A stretch of DNA of 64,000 nucleotides from Nocardioides sp. (GCF_030019515.1 NZ_JASEEQ010000002.1:310001-374000); one strand, 5' to 3'; positions 25,675 through 34,910 are shown, counted from the first letter of the stretch. The notes: generated by a model from the letters alone, not told the origin. A program made the numbers and translations.

Positions 25675-26859
25675 ATGACGACCACCGACCTCCCCCTCCT
25701 CCCGCTCGGCCGAGGCACCGACCTCACTAGCGAACGTGGCGTGGAGTGTCCCGGCGACCTGCCCCCGGCGTCCGACCCGGCGCTGGTCGAACGCGCCCGG
25801 GCCGCGAAGGCGGCGCTCGGCGACCGGGTGTTCGTGCTCGGCCACCACTACCAGCGCGACGAGGTCATCCAGTTCGCGGACGTCACCGGCGACTCCTTCA
25901 AGCTGGCCCGCGAGGCCGCGGCCCGCCCCGACGCCGAGTTCATCGTCTTCTGCGGCGTGCACTTCATGGCCGAGTCGGCGGACATCCTCACCGGCGAGAG
26001 CCAGCAGGTGATCCTGCCCGACCTCGCCGCCGGCTGCTCGATGGCCGACATGGCGCGGCTGACCCAGGTCGAGATGGCGTGGGACGCCCTGGGCGCCGCC
26101 GGCGTTGCCGACTCGGTCGTGCCGGTCACCTACATGAACTCCTCGGCCGACATCAAGGCCTTCTGCGGCCGCAACGGCGGCCTGGTCTGCACCTCGAGCA
26201 ACGCCGAGGTGGCGCTCGAGTGGGCCTTCGAGCAGAAGGGCGGTCTCGAGGGCGACGCGAAGATCTTCTTCCTCCCCGACCAGCACCTCGGCCGCAACAC
26301 GGCCGTGCTGAAGATGGGCCTGACCGTCGACGACTGCGTGGTGTGGGACCCGTTCCGCCCGGGCGGCGGCCTGACGCCCGAGCAGCTGCGCGCGGCGAAG
26401 GTCATCCTGTGGCGCGGCCACTGCTCGGTCCACGGCAAGTTCTCCCCCGACGTCGTCGACGAGCTGCGGGCCACGATCCCCGGCGTGCAGATCCTGGTGC
26501 ACCCCGAGTGCACCCACGAGGTGGTCCTCAAGGCCGACCTGGTCGGCTCGACCGAGTTCATCATCAAGACGATCGAGGCCGCCCCGTCCGGCTCGAGCTG
26601 GTCGATCGGTACCGAGCTGAACCTGGTCCAGCGGCTCGCCGCCGCCCACCCGGACAAGAACATCTCGTTCCTCGACAAGACCGTCTGCTACTGCTCGACG
26701 ATGAACCGGATCGACCTGCCGCACCTCGTCTGGGCGCTGGAGTCCCTGGTCGCCGGCACCGTCGTCAACCGGATCGAGGTCGACCCCGACACCGCGACCT
26801 GGGCGCAGCTCGCCCTCGAGCGGATGCTCGCCCTGCCGGGCAAGTCCCACAAGGACTGA
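25675..26859 (+). CDS. nadA: quinolinate synthase
   Basis: NadA condenses iminoaspartate with dihydroxyacetone phosphate to quinolinate, in NAD synthesis, using a [4Fe-4S] cluster. The 394 aa hold the expected Cys residues in FCGVHFMAESADIL, HPECTHEV and TVCYCSTMN. LGHHYQRDEV near the N-terminus binds the substrate. I chose the ATG at MTTTDLPLLP, with AGGA 8 nt upstream. Another ATG 9 nt earlier is possible. nadB and nadC do not follow, so this nadA stands alone. Confidence 0.94.
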   Translation: MTTTDLPLLPLGRGTDLTSERGVECPGDLPPASDPALVERARAAKAALGDRVFVLGHHYQRDEVIQFADVTGDSFKLAREAAARPDAEFIVFCGVHFMAESADILTGESQQVILPDLAAGCSMADMARLTQVEMAWDALGAAGVADSVVPVTYMNSSADIKAFCGRNGGLVCTSSNAEVALEWAFEQKGGLEGDAKIFFLPDQHLGRNTAVLKMGLTVDDCVVWDPFRPGGGLTPEQLRAAKVILWRGHCSVHGKFSPDVVDELRATIPGVQILVHPECTHEVVLKADLVGSTEFIIKTIEAAPSGSSWSIGTELNLVQRLAAAHPDKNISFLDKTVCYCSTMNRIDLPHLVWALESLVAGTVVNRIEVDPDTATWAQLALERMLALPGKSHKD

Positions 26860-27013
26860 CCCCCGCGGGTCACCTAACCGCCGGACCGATCCCGGGGCAG
26901 CTCGCGGCGCCGCGATCCTGCCGCCGGCGTACCTGGTCACAATCCCGGCCGAACTGCCCCGCGTTCGGGCCGCGACCCAGGCCCGTGCCTCGACCGTGCT
27001 CGACCGGCGGCGG

Positions 27014-27589
27014 CTACAGCCCGGGGGCGCCCCAGACCGCGAGCCAGCGGCCCAGGTCGCGCTCCATCGGCAGCTCCGCGGCGAGGGTGTCGCGCACCTG
27101 GATCTCCAGGAGGTTGTCGCGCTGGCGGGACCCGGGCAGCGGCGCGAACGCGTAGAAGGTGCCCTGCTTGTAGAGGTAGACCAGCCCGACCCGCCGGCCG
27201 CTGACGTCGGCGAACGGCACCAGGGAGCACAACAGGCCGCTGCCGAAGTCCTGCGCCTCGAGCGCCGTGTTGACCGCGTGCAGGTCGGTGCACAGCCCGG
27301 CCGTGTCGGAGGGGTCGCGATGGGCGACCAGCCAGGTGAAGCCGTACTCGTCGCGTGAGACAGCCACGTCGGGCGCGTCCGGGTCGGCGTCGAGGAGGGC
27401 GACGACGTCGTCCTGGGTCTGCTGGAACGCGGCGCCGGCGGCGGCGCGGTAGCAGACCGAGCCCTCGCCGGTGGGCGTCAGTCCGATCGCCGTCTGCAGC
27501 GTGATGGCCGCGCTGGGCACGAGGAAGAGCGAGTCGAGGTTGGCGGCCTTGGGCCGGCTGCGGCCGGCGATGACGTTCCAGAAGCCCAT
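27014..27589 (-). CDS. PspA-associated protein PspAB
   Basis: A 191-aa soluble protein starting MGFWNVIAGRSRPKAANLD, recognisable as the PspAB type found next to HtpX and PspA in actinobacteria. It has no membrane helix or catalytic motif and its role is unknown. It is the third gene of a pspA-htpX-pspAB operon (6 nt after htpX), so an envelope stress function is implied. The short N-terminal basic, aromatic stretch could contact the membrane. Confidence 0.8.
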   Translation of the reverse strand: MGFWNVIAGRSRPKAANLDSLFLVPSAAITLQTAIGLTPTGEGSVCYRAAAGAAFQQTQDDVVALLDADPDAPDVAVSRDEYGFTWLVAHRDPSDTAGLCTDLHAVNTALEAQDFGSGLLCSLVPFADVSGRRVGLVYLYKQGTFYAFAPLPGSRQRDNLLEIQVRDTLAAELPMERDLGRWLAVWGAPGL

Positions 27590-27595
27590 GCCGGC

Positions 27596-28522
27596 CTACG
27601 CGGTGGGCCGGCCGAGCTCGGCCTGGATCTTGGCGAGCTGCTCGAGCCGCTGCTCGAGGGTCGGGTGGGTCGAGGTGAGGGTGCGCAGCGAGACGCCCTG
27701 GATGGCGGGCGCGAAGAAGAACGCGTTCATCGCGCTCGCCTGGCGCAGGTCGCGCTGCGGGATCTGGTTGATCTCGCCGGTGATCTTCTGCAGCGCGGAG
27801 GCCAGGGCCTGCGGCTTCATCGTGAGGTAGGCGCCGGCCCGGTCCGCCGATAGCTCGCGGTAGCGCGAGAGCAGCTTGAGCAGCAGGAAGCTGACGGCGT
27901 ACGTCACCAGGCTGACCACGAGCACGACCAGCCAGACCGGCAGGCCGCCGCTGTTGTTGTCCCGGCGGCCGCCGCCGAAGAAGGCGCCGTACTGCGAGCC
28001 GCGGGTGAGCATGCCCGCGACGATGCCGGCGCTGGACGCGGCGGTCATCACGAGGACGTCCCGGTGGGCGACGTGGGAGAGCTCGTGGGCGAGCACCCCC
28101 TCGAGCTCCTCGGCGCTGAGCCGGCGCAGGATGCCGGTGGTGACGACCACGACCGAGCGCTGCGGGGAGCGGCCGGTGGCGAACGCGTTGGGCAGGTCGG
28201 TGTCGGCGACGCCGACGCGGGGCTTGGGCATGTCGGCCAGCGCGCAGAGCCGCTCGATCATGTCGTGCAGCTCGGGGGCCTGCTCGCGGCTGACCTCACG
28301 GGCCCGCATCGCCTTCATCGCGACGGTGTCGGACTTGTACCACTGGAACCAGACGATCCCGAGGCCGACGACGCCGATCAACACGGCGAGCCCGGGGCTC
28401 GACGTCCAGAAGATCGACACCAAGATGGCGATCAGCCCGACGAACAGGGCGCCGAGCAGGAACATCACCAGCGTCATCCGGGCGGTCAGCCCGGCGTCGC
28501 CGACGAAACGGGTGCGTGCCAT
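27596..28522 (-). CDS. htpX: HtpX-like M48 membrane zinc protease
   Basis: HtpX degrades misfolded membrane proteins. The 308 aa include two N-terminal helices (about residues 12-50), the HELSH motif in VLAHELSHVAHRD, two more helices near 150-200, and ELSADRAGA, whose Glu is the third zinc ligand. The ATG start is preceded by GAGGAGA. It lies between pspA and pspAB, which points to envelope quality control under membrane stress. Confidence 0.93.
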   Translation of the reverse strand: MARTRFVGDAGLTARMTLVMFLLGALFVGLIAILVSIFWTSSPGLAVLIGVVGLGIVWFQWYKSDTVAMKAMRAREVSREQAPELHDMIERLCALADMPKPRVGVADTDLPNAFATGRSPQRSVVVVTTGILRRLSAEELEGVLAHELSHVAHRDVLVMTAASSAGIVAGMLTRGSQYGAFFGGGRRDNNSGGLPVWLVVLVVSLVTYAVSFLLLKLLSRYRELSADRAGAYLTMKPQALASALQKITGEINQIPQRDLRQASAMNAFFFAPAIQGVSLRTLTSTHPTLEQRLEQLAKIQAELGRPTA

Positions 28523-28564
28523 GGGTCCATTCTCCTCGGTGTCACCAAGGACAACGGAGAGGGA

Positions 28565-29350
28565 TCAGGCCTGGTTCCCCTCGGTGGTCTCCTTCTCGCC
28601 CTCCGCCTGGAGGATGGCGCCGCCGGCGTCGGCGGGCTCGATCGCCTCCGGGGCCGTGCCGGCCTTGAGCGCGGCGAGCTCGGCCTCGACGTCGGCCTGC
28701 GAGCTCATCGCGTCGAGCTCGCGGGCGATGTCGTCGCCCGAGCTCACGGCGCTCACGTCGTCGAGGGCGCCGGAGGCGATCAGCTCGTCGATCGCGCCGG
28801 CCCGCGCCTGCATCTGCGCCGTCTTGTCCTCGGCGCGCTGGATCGCGGCGCCCACGTCGCCCATCTCGTCGCCGATGCCGGACATCGCCTCGTTGATCCG
28901 GGTCTGGGCCTCCGCGGCGGTATAGGTCGCCTTGATCGTCTCCTTGCGGGTGCGGAAGGACTCGACCTTCGCCTGCAGCCGCTGCTGGGCCAAGGTGAGC
29001 TTCTCCTCCTCGCCCTGGAGCTGCGCGTGCTGCGCCTTGAGGTCGTTGATCTGCGTGGTGAGCCCGGACTTGCGGGTCAACGCCTCGCGGGCCAGGTCCT
29101 CGCGGCCCATCGCGATCGCCTTCTGGGCCTGGTCCTGGAGCTTGCTGGACTGCTGGTCGAGCTGGTTGACCTGCAGCTCCACGCGCTTGCGGCTGGTCGC
29201 GACGTCCGCCACGCCGCGGCGCACCTTGGAGAGCAGCTCGAGCTGGCGCTGATAGCTGTAGTCGAGGGTCTCGCGCGGGTCCTCGGCACGGTCGAGAGCC
29301 TTGTTGGCCTTCGAGCGGAAGATCAGGCTGATGCGCTGCCACATACCCAT
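28565..29350 (-). CDS. pspA: phage shock protein A (PspA/IM30/Vipp1 family)
   Basis: A 261-aa coiled-coil protein that coats damaged membranes. The N-terminus MGMWQRISLIFRSKANKALDR is the membrane-binding amphipathic helix of the family. It is followed by RAEDPRETLDYSYQRQ and long heptad-rich helices up to about residue 205, then a variable acidic tail. The first of two close ATGs was chosen. It leads the pspA-htpX-pspAB operon, with GAGAGG upstream as ribosome binding site. No PspBC or PspF genes are nearby. Confidence 0.92.
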   Translation of the reverse strand: MGMWQRISLIFRSKANKALDRAEDPRETLDYSYQRQLELLSKVRRGVADVATSRKRVELQVNQLDQQSSKLQDQAQKAIAMGREDLAREALTRKSGLTTQINDLKAQHAQLQGEEEKLTLAQQRLQAKVESFRTRKETIKATYTAAEAQTRINEAMSGIGDEMGDVGAAIQRAEDKTAQMQARAGAIDELIASGALDDVSAVSSGDDIARELDAMSSQADVEAELAALKAGTAPEAIEPADAGGAILQAEGEKETTEGNQA

Positions 29351-29504
29351 GAGGACGGATCCCTCTCCAGTCAGTCGTCGGCGTACGCCGGTCCGGTGCC
29401 CCAGCCTAGGCTCAATGCCAAGCATCGGGGCAAGGACCGGCGCCGGCGCCGGTAGTCTGGTGCCTGACCAGCTCCACCCCGCCCCACCCGTGTTAGGCCA
29501 CCCG

Positions 29505-30089
29505 TTGTTCCGTCGCACCAAGTCCGAGACCCCCGCCCCCGGGCCCACCGTCACCAAGGTGGGCGGCAAGGGCCGACCGACCCCCACCCGACGCGAGGCG
29601 GAGGCCGCCGCCCGGGCCCGCGCCAAGACGCCCCGCACCCGCAAGGAGCAGGCCGCGGCCCAGCGCGCGGTCCGCGCCGAGTCCAGCCGGTCGGTGCGCC
29701 AGGCCATGAAGTCCGGCGACGAGCGCTACTACCCCGCCCGCGACCGCGGCCCCGAGCGGCGCTTCGTCCGCGACTTCGTCGACAGCCGCTTCTCGTTGAT
29801 CGAGCTGGTCATCCCGCTCCTGCTGGTGACGATGGTGCTGGGCTACTCCGGCAACCGCCAGCTGGCCGCGATCGGCAACACCGTGCTGCTCGTGACCGTG
29901 CTGCTGGTCGTCCTCGACATGATCGTGCTGCGGTTCCGCGTGCGCCGCGAGTTCGCCCGCCGGTTCCCGGACGGCTCGGCCAAGGGGCTGACCTACTACG
30001 CGATCACCCGGGCGCTGCAGATGAAGTTCATGCGGTTGCCCAAGCCCCAGGTCAAGATCGGCCAGCGGCTCCCCGAGCACTACCGCTGA
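29505..30089 (+). CDS. DUF3043 family membrane protein
   Basis: A 194-aa actinobacterial protein. The N-terminal 90 residues are basic and rich in Arg, Ala and Lys, with FRRTKSETPAPG, GGKGRPTPTRREAEAA and GDERYYPARDRGPERRFVRDFVDSRFS, all typical of DUF3043. Two transmembrane helices follow (about residues 100-118 and 122-142), then a basic tail. The TTG start fits homologues that begin with FRR. A GTG five codons earlier is an alternative. A TAGTCT box near 29452 could be its -10. The function is unknown. It converges on the aldo/keto reductase gene with a 9-nt gap. Confidence 0.78.
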   Translation: MFRRTKSETPAPGPTVTKVGGKGRPTPTRREAEAAARARAKTPRTRKEQAAAQRAVRAESSRSVRQAMKSGDERYYPARDRGPERRFVRDFVDSRFSLIELVIPLLLVTMVLGYSGNRQLAAIGNTVLLVTVLLVVLDMIVLRFRVRREFARRFPDGSAKGLTYYAITRALQMKFMRLPKPQVKIGQRLPEHYR

Positions 30090-30098
30090 GCCGGGTCC

Positions 30099-31106
30099 TC
30101 ACAGCAGGTCGCGGCGGCGCGGCGTCCTGGTCTGCTCCGGGTCGCGCTCGACGATCGGGTCGACCACCGCGTCGATCGCCTTCAGGGTGTCCTCGTCGAG
30201 GCGTACGCCGGCGGCGGCCACATTGTCGGTGACCTGCTCGGGCCGGCTGGCGCCGATGATGGCGGCCGAGACGTTGTCGTTCTGGAGCACCCAGGCGACC
30301 GCGAGCTGGGCCATCGAGAGCCCGGCCTGGTCGGCGATCGGCTTGAGCTGCTGGACCCGCTCGAGGACGTCGTCGCGCAGCCAGCGGCCGATCATGTTCG
30401 CGCCACCCTTGTCGTCGGTGGCGCGGGAGCCCTCCGGTGCCGGCTGGCCGGGGAGGTACTTGCCGGTCAGCACGCCTTGGGCGATCGGTGACCAGACGAT
30501 CTGACCGATGCCGAGCTCCTCGCAGGTCGGCACCACCTCGGCCTCGATGACTCGCCAGAGCATGGAGTACTGCGGCTGGCTGGACACCAGCGAGATCCTC
30601 AGCTCCCGGGCCAGCTCGTGCGCGGCCCGGATCTGCTCGGCGCGCCACTCCGAGACGCCGATGTAGAGCGCCTTGCCCTGGCGCACGACGTCGGCGAACG
30701 CCTCCATCGTCTCCTCGAGCGGGGTCTCGTCGTCATAGCGGTGCGCCTGGTACAGGTCGACGTAGTCGGTGCCGAGCCGGCTCAATGAGCCGTCGATCGA
30801 CTCCATGATGTGCTTGCGCGACAGGCCGTGGTCGTTGTGGCCGCCCGGTCCGGTCGGCCAGTAGACCTTCGTGAAGATCTCCAGGCCCTCGCGCCGCTCG
30901 CCGCGCAGCGCCCGGCCGAGGACGGCCTCGGCGGCGGTGTTGGCGTAGACGTCGGCGGTGTCGAAGGTCGTGATCCCCTCCTCGAGGGCCTGCCGCACGC
31001 ACGCGGTCGCGGCCTCCTCCTCGACCTGGGAACCGTGCGTCAGCCAGTTGCCGTAGGCGATCTCCGAGATCCTGAGTCCGCTGCTGCCGAGGGTGCGAGT
31101 CTGCAT
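30099..31106 (-). CDS. aldo/keto reductase (Kv-beta-like)
   Basis: A 335-aa NADPH-dependent oxidoreductase. The tetrad is recognisable: Asp52 and Tyr54 in FDTADVYAN, Lys in FTKVYWP and His in YQAHRYD. The C-terminal SRPEQV segment binds NADPH. The sequence resembles the potassium-channel beta-subunit/YghZ branch. The substrate is unknown. It is monocistronic, with a dispersed hairpin repeat in the gap upstream. Confidence 0.88.
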   Translation of the reverse strand: MQTRTLGSSGLRISEIAYGNWLTHGSQVEEEAATACVRQALEEGITTFDTADVYANTAAEAVLGRALRGERREGLEIFTKVYWPTGPGGHNDHGLSRKHIMESIDGSLSRLGTDYVDLYQAHRYDDETPLEETMEAFADVVRQGKALYIGVSEWRAEQIRAAHELARELRISLVSSQPQYSMLWRVIEAEVVPTCEELGIGQIVWSPIAQGVLTGKYLPGQPAPEGSRATDDKGGANMIGRWLRDDVLERVQQLKPIADQAGLSMAQLAVAWVLQNDNVSAAIIGASRPEQVTDNVAAAGVRLDEDTLKAIDAVVDPIVERDPEQTRTPRRRDLL

Positions 31107-31157
31107 GCCTCGACCCTAGTAGACGCGCGTGCGAGCGACCGCGTTGCGGGGACGTCG

Positions 31158-31210
31158 TACCTGACGCTCGTGTCGCCAACCGACGGCGAGCACGACAGAT
31201 GCGTCAGGTG
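31158..31210. repeat. dispersed hairpin repeat, copy 1 (CCTGACGC...GCGTCAGG)
   Basis: CCTGACGC at 31160-31167 pairs with GCGTCAGG at 31201-31208. Inner complementary blocks (TCGTG/CACGA and TCGCC/GGCGA) would form a long hairpin with small bulges. The segment GACAGATGCGTCAGGTGCG is shared with a second copy at 41946-42002. It lies between the start of the aldo/keto reductase gene and the end of paaE. Confidence 0.75.
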
Positions 31211-31225
31211 CGCGGCCCACGCGGA

Positions 31226-32287
31226 TCACCCGTCGTAGTCGAGGACCACGCGCTCGGAGGTGGGGTGCGCCTGGCAGGTGAGCACGTAGCCGCGCTCGAT
31301 CTCGTCCGGCTCGAGCGCGTAGTTGGCGTCCATGGCGACGGTGCCCTCGACGAGCCGCGCGCGACAGGTGCCGCACACGCCGCCCTGGCAGGCGAACGGC
31401 AGGTCGGAGCGGACCCGCAGCGCCGCCACCAGGACGGGGACGTCGTCGGGACGCAGGTCGAGGTCGGCCGAGCGGCCGCCCAGGCGGACCGTCACCCGCG
31501 CCGCGCCCTCGGGCGCGCCGGCGAGGGCCGAGACGGGGGCGCGCTGCACGGGCTCGGCGTGGAAGAGCTCGCTGTGCACGGCGGCAGGGTCGACCCCCAG
31601 GGCCGTGAGCGTCGCGCGCAGCTCGGTCACGAGCTGCTGGGGCCCGCAGAGGTACCAGTCGTCCACGTCGTCGGCCGGCACCAGCGCCGCGAGGATCCGC
31701 TCCAGCCGGGCGCCGTCGAGCCGTCCCGAGAACAGCTCGACCTCCTGCTGCTCCCGGGACAGCACGTGCACGATCTGGAGCCGAGCCGGGTAGCGGTCCT
31801 TGAGGTCGTGGACCTCGTCGAGGAACATCACCGACCGGTGCGTGCGATTGGCGTAGACCAGCAGCACCGACGAGTCCGGCTCGCCCTCGAGCAGCGCCGA
31901 GACGATCGAGAGCACGGGCGTGATGCCGGAGCCCGCCGCGATCGCGACGTGGGTACGCCGCGCGGCGGGGTCGACGGCGGCGGTGAACCGGCCGGCCGGG
32001 GTCATCACCGCCAGGTGGTCGCCGACCTGAAGTCCGCCCACGACGCCCTGGCTGAACGCGCCACCGGGCAGCCGCTTCACGCCGATCCGCAGCACGCCCG
32101 AGGAGGGCGGGGTGCAGATGGAGTAGGAGCGGCGTACGTCGTCACCACCACGGATCGAGACGTGCTGGCCCGGCTCGAACGCGAAGGCCTCGACCAGCGA
32201 CGCCGGGACGTCGAAGGTCAACGCGACCGCGTCGTCGGTCAGCTCGTCGATCGCCGCGACGCGCAGCGAGTGGAAGGTGGCCGGCAC
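31226..32287 (-). CDS. paaE: 1,2-phenylacetyl-CoA epoxidase, reductase subunit PaaE
   Basis: PaaE feeds electrons from NADPH to the PaaAC oxygenase. The 353 aa comprise an FAD-binding domain (RSYSICTPP at about residues 53-61), an NAD-binding domain (AAGSGITPVLSI, then WYLCGPQQLV), and a C-terminal plant-type [2Fe-2S] ferredoxin domain with CQGGVCGTCRA and a later Cys in VLTCQAHP. This order matches PaaE. It is the last gene of the paaABCDE operon, 14 nt after paaD. Confidence 0.94.
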   Translation of the reverse strand: MPATFHSLRVAAIDELTDDAVALTFDVPASLVEAFAFEPGQHVSIRGGDDVRRSYSICTPPSSGVLRIGVKRLPGGAFSQGVVGGLQVGDHLAVMTPAGRFTAAVDPAARRTHVAIAAGSGITPVLSIVSALLEGEPDSSVLLVYANRTHRSVMFLDEVHDLKDRYPARLQIVHVLSREQQEVELFSGRLDGARLERILAALVPADDVDDWYLCGPQQLVTELRATLTALGVDPAAVHSELFHAEPVQRAPVSALAGAPEGAARVTVRLGGRSADLDLRPDDVPVLVAALRVRSDLPFACQGGVCGTCRARLVEGTVAMDANYALEPDEIERGYVLTCQAHPTSERVVLDYDG

Positions 32288-32301
32288 TCAGATCCGCCCC
32301 A

Positions 32302-32811
32302 TCAGAGGGCCTTGAAGTGGTCGAACGGCTCACGGCAGCTGCGGCACACCCACAGCGACTTGCAGGCGGTCGACCCGAAGCGGCTGGACTCGCGGGTGTC
32401 CAGCGACCCGCACTGGGGGCAGCGCACGCTGAGCGGCACCGCGAGGGGCACGCCGACGGGGCGGGCGCCGGGGGGTGCGATCCCGTAGGCGGCGAGCTTC
32501 TCCTTCGCCTCCTCGCTCATCCAGTCCGTCGTCCATGCCGGCGCGAGCACGAACTCGACGTCCACGCGCAGGTAGCCGGCCGCGGTCAGCGCCTCGATCA
32601 GGTCGGCGCGGATGGTCTCCATGGCCGGGCACCCGGAGTACGTCGGGGTGATCTGCACGTGCACGCGGCCCTGGTCGTCCTCGGTGACGTCGCGCAGGAT
32701 CCCGAGGTCGGCGATGGTCACGACCGGCAGCTCGGGGTCCGGGACGTCGGCGGCGATCTTCCACGCCGTCCCCGGGTCGAGGAAGGTGCTCGGCGCCGGT
32801 CTCGTCCTCAC
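32302..32811 (-). CDS. paaD: 1,2-phenylacetyl-CoA epoxidase subunit PaaD (MIP18/SufT-like)
   Basis: A 169-aa protein needed for phenylacetyl-CoA epoxidase activity, probably as an iron-sulfur or metal maturation factor. The N-terminal DUF59 domain has VPDPELPVVTIADLGILRDV and the conserved Cys in TPTYSGCPAMET. The C-terminal zinc-ribbon has CPQCGSLDT and CRSC. The GTG start overlaps the paaC stop (GTGA), which selects it over longer readings. Confidence 0.93.
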   Translation of the reverse strand: MRTRPAPSTFLDPGTAWKIAADVPDPELPVVTIADLGILRDVTEDDQGRVHVQITPTYSGCPAMETIRADLIEALTAAGYLRVDVEFVLAPAWTTDWMSEEAKEKLAAYGIAPPGARPVGVPLAVPLSVRCPQCGSLDTRESSRFGSTACKSLWVCRSCREPFDHFKAL

Positions 32812-33629
32812 CAGGTCGCCCCCGGGTGCGAGCGGTGCAGGTGCTGCATCTCGGCGAGGAGGTAGCCGAGCTCCTCCGTGTGCAGGCCCTGTCGGCCGCC
32901 GCCGCGCGCCGGGGCGACCTCCGGCACCGTGAGGGTCGCCCGTCGGACCACGGACCCGACGGCGTGCAGGACGGCGGGCCGCAGGGCCGCCGGGTCGACG
33001 GCCACGCCGGACGCGACGAGCGTCGGGTCGACCGGGGTGAAGAGCTCTTCGACGTAGGGCCACTCGGCGTCCACGGCCGCCTGCATGCGCCGGTGCGACT
33101 CCTCGGTCCCGTCGCCGAGCCGCAGCACCCAGTGGCCGGCGTGGTCGAGGTGGTAGGCCACCTCCTTGACGGCCTTCCCGGCCACCGCGGCCAGCGCGGG
33201 GTCGGTGCTGCGCGCGAGGGCGGCGTACAGCTCGGCCTGCCAGGCGGAGAGCACCAGCAGCCTCGCCATCGCGACCCCGAAGTCGCGCTGCTGCCGCTCG
33301 ACCAGCCACACGTTCCGGAACTCGCGCTCGTCGCGGAGGTAGGCGAGGTCGTCCTCGGTGCGGCCCGCGCCCTCGACGGCGCCGGCGTGGGCGAGCAGTG
33401 CCCGGGCCTGGCCGAGCTGGTCGAGGCCGATGTTGGCCAGCGCCACGTCCTCTTCGAGCTGCGGCGCGCGGCTGATCCACCAGCCGGTGCGCTGGGCGGA
33501 GACCAGCGCGTCGTCGGCGAGGCCGAGGACGTACTCGAACAGACCGGCCACGTGGCGATCGGGGTCCCCGACGAGTTGTTCGCCGGAGGAGCGAAGCGGA
33601 GGAGGAGAGGAACTCGGTGGGGTGGTCAT
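32808..33629 (-). CDS. paaC: 1,2-phenylacetyl-CoA epoxidase structural subunit PaaC
   Basis: PaaC is the helical partner that stabilises PaaA in the di-iron oxygenase. The 273 aa include LADDALVSAQRTGWWISRAPQLEEDVALANI and AVKEVAYHLDHAGHW, typical of PaaC ferritin-like helices. The full set of iron ligands seen in PaaA is not present. The ATG start ([13 protein letters not shown]) overlaps the paaB stop as ATGA. Confidence 0.93.
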   Translation of the reverse strand: MTTPPSSSPPPLRSSGEQLVGDPDRHVAGLFEYVLGLADDALVSAQRTGWWISRAPQLEEDVALANIGLDQLGQARALLAHAGAVEGAGRTEDDLAYLRDEREFRNVWLVERQQRDFGVAMARLLVLSAWQAELYAALARSTDPALAAVAGKAVKEVAYHLDHAGHWVLRLGDGTEESHRRMQAAVDAEWPYVEELFTPVDPTLVASGVAVDPAALRPAVLHAVGSVVRRATLTVPEVAPARGGGRQGLHTEELGYLLAEMQHLHRSHPGATW

Positions 33630-33907
33630 AGATGTTCCACGCCCTCGGGGATGTCGTAGAACGTGGGGTGCCGGTAGATCTTGTCGGCCGCAGGGTCGAA
33701 GAACGCATCGCTCTGCCCGGGCTCGGAGGCGACGATCTCGGCCGACGGCACCACCCAGAGCGACACACCCTCCTGACGCCGGGTGTAGACGTCGCGCGCG
33801 TTGCGCAGCGCCAGCTCGGCGTCGGGGGCGTGCAGGGAGCCGACGTGCACGTGCGAGAGCCCGCGGCGGGAGCGCACGAACACCTCCCAAAGCGGCCAGT
33901 CCCTCAT
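33626..33907 (-). CDS. paaB: 1,2-phenylacetyl-CoA epoxidase subunit PaaB
   Basis: PaaB bridges PaaAC heterodimers in the epoxidase complex. The 93 aa begin [19 protein letters not shown] and contain [23 protein letters not shown], which identify the family. Length is as expected. Both ends overlap neighbours by ATGA (with paaA before and paaC after), so subunit stoichiometry is probably set by coupled translation. Confidence 0.95.
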   Translation of the reverse strand: MRDWPLWEVFVRSRRGLSHVHVGSLHAPDAELALRNARDVYTRRQEGVSLWVVPSAEIVASEPGQSDAFFDPAADKIYRHPTFYDIPEGVEHL

Positions 33908-34824
33908 GCGGCCCCCTCGCGCGCGGCCTGCTTGGCCGCGTACGCCGACGCTGCCTCGCGGACCCAGGCGCCGTCCTCGTGCGCCTTGACCCGGTGGGCC
34001 ATCCGCTGGGCGTTGCAGGGCCCGCGGCCCGAGACCACCTCGGTCAGCTCGGTGAAGTCGATCGCGCCGGAGTCGTAGTGGCCGCGCTCCTCGTTCCAGC
34101 GCAGGTCCGGGTCGGGCAGGGACAGCCCGAGCGCCTCGGACTGCGGGACGGTCATGTCGATGAAGCGCTGGCGCAGCTCGTCGTTGGAGAAGCGCTTGAT
34201 CCCCCAGGCCATCGACTGCGCGGAGTGGGGCGAGTCGGCGTCCGGCGGCCCGAACATCATCAGCGCCGGCCACCAGTAGCGGTCGACCGCGTCCTGGGCC
34301 ATCGCCTGCTGCGCCGGCGTCCCGTGCGAGAGCGTGTGGAGGATCTCGAAGCCCTGCCGCTGGTGGAAGGACTCCTCCTTGCAGACGCGCACCATCGCCC
34401 GGCCGTACGGGCCGTAGGAGCACCGGCACAGCGGGACCTGGTTGACGATCGCGGCACCGTCGACCAGCCAGCCGATGGCGCCGACGTCGGCCCAGGTGAG
34501 CGTCGGGTAGTTGAAGATCGAGGAGTACTTCTGCCGGCCGGTGTGCAGCTGGTCCAAGAGGTCCTCGCGGTCGACACCGAGCGTCTCGGCCGCGGCGTAC
34601 AGGTAGAGCCCGTGCCCGGCCTCGTCCTGCACCTTGGCCATCAGGATCGCCTTGCGGCGCAGGCTCGGCGCGCGGCTGATCCAGTTGCCCTCCGGCTGCA
34701 TGCCGATGATCTCGGAGTGGGCGTGCTGCGCGATCTGGCGCACCAGCAGGCGCCGGTAGGCGTCGGGCATCTCGTCACGCGGCTCGACGCGGCCGTCGTC
34801 GGCCAGCAGCTCCTCGAAGAACAC
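33904..34824 (-). CDS. paaA: 1,2-phenylacetyl-CoA epoxidase catalytic subunit PaaA
   Basis: PaaA is the di-iron monooxygenase that converts phenylacetyl-CoA to its ring epoxide in aerobic phenylacetate degradation. The 306 aa show two ligand helices with DEAGHG and [13 protein letters not shown], containing the E-x-x-H iron ligands. The start is a GTG ([11 protein letters not shown]). It is the first gene of a five-gene overlapped operon. Other paa genes (paaK, paaGHIJZ) are absent from the window. Confidence 0.95.
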   Translation of the reverse strand: MFFEELLADDGRVEPRDEMPDAYRRLLVRQIAQHAHSEIIGMQPEGNWISRAPSLRRKAILMAKVQDEAGHGLYLYAAAETLGVDREDLLDQLHTGRQKYSSIFNYPTLTWADVGAIGWLVDGAAIVNQVPLCRCSYGPYGRAMVRVCKEESFHQRQGFEILHTLSHGTPAQQAMAQDAVDRYWWPALMMFGPPDADSPHSAQSMAWGIKRFSNDELRQRFIDMTVPQSEALGLSLPDPDLRWNEERGHYDSGAIDFTELTEVVSGRGPCNAQRMAHRVKAHEDGAWVREAASAYAAKQAAREGAA

Positions 34825-34844
34825 ACCGGAACGCTACCATCGCG

Positions 34845-34883
34845 TGTTACAGATCACAGTGCGGCGTACGCGCCGATGTAACA
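34845..34883. promoter_or_regulatory. candidate operator between paaA and a divergent acetyltransferase
   Basis: TGTTACA at 34845-34851 and TGTAACA at 34877-34883 are perfect 7-bp inverted half-sites separated by 25 bp, with a second palindrome (GGCGTACGCGCC) between them. The pair lies 21 nt upstream of the paaA start and 28 nt from the divergent gene. It may be the binding site of a regulator encoded elsewhere. No regulator is visible nearby, so this is inference. Confidence 0.45.
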
Positions 34884-34910
34884 GCCCGGCGGGACTGCCA
34901 GGATGGCGGC

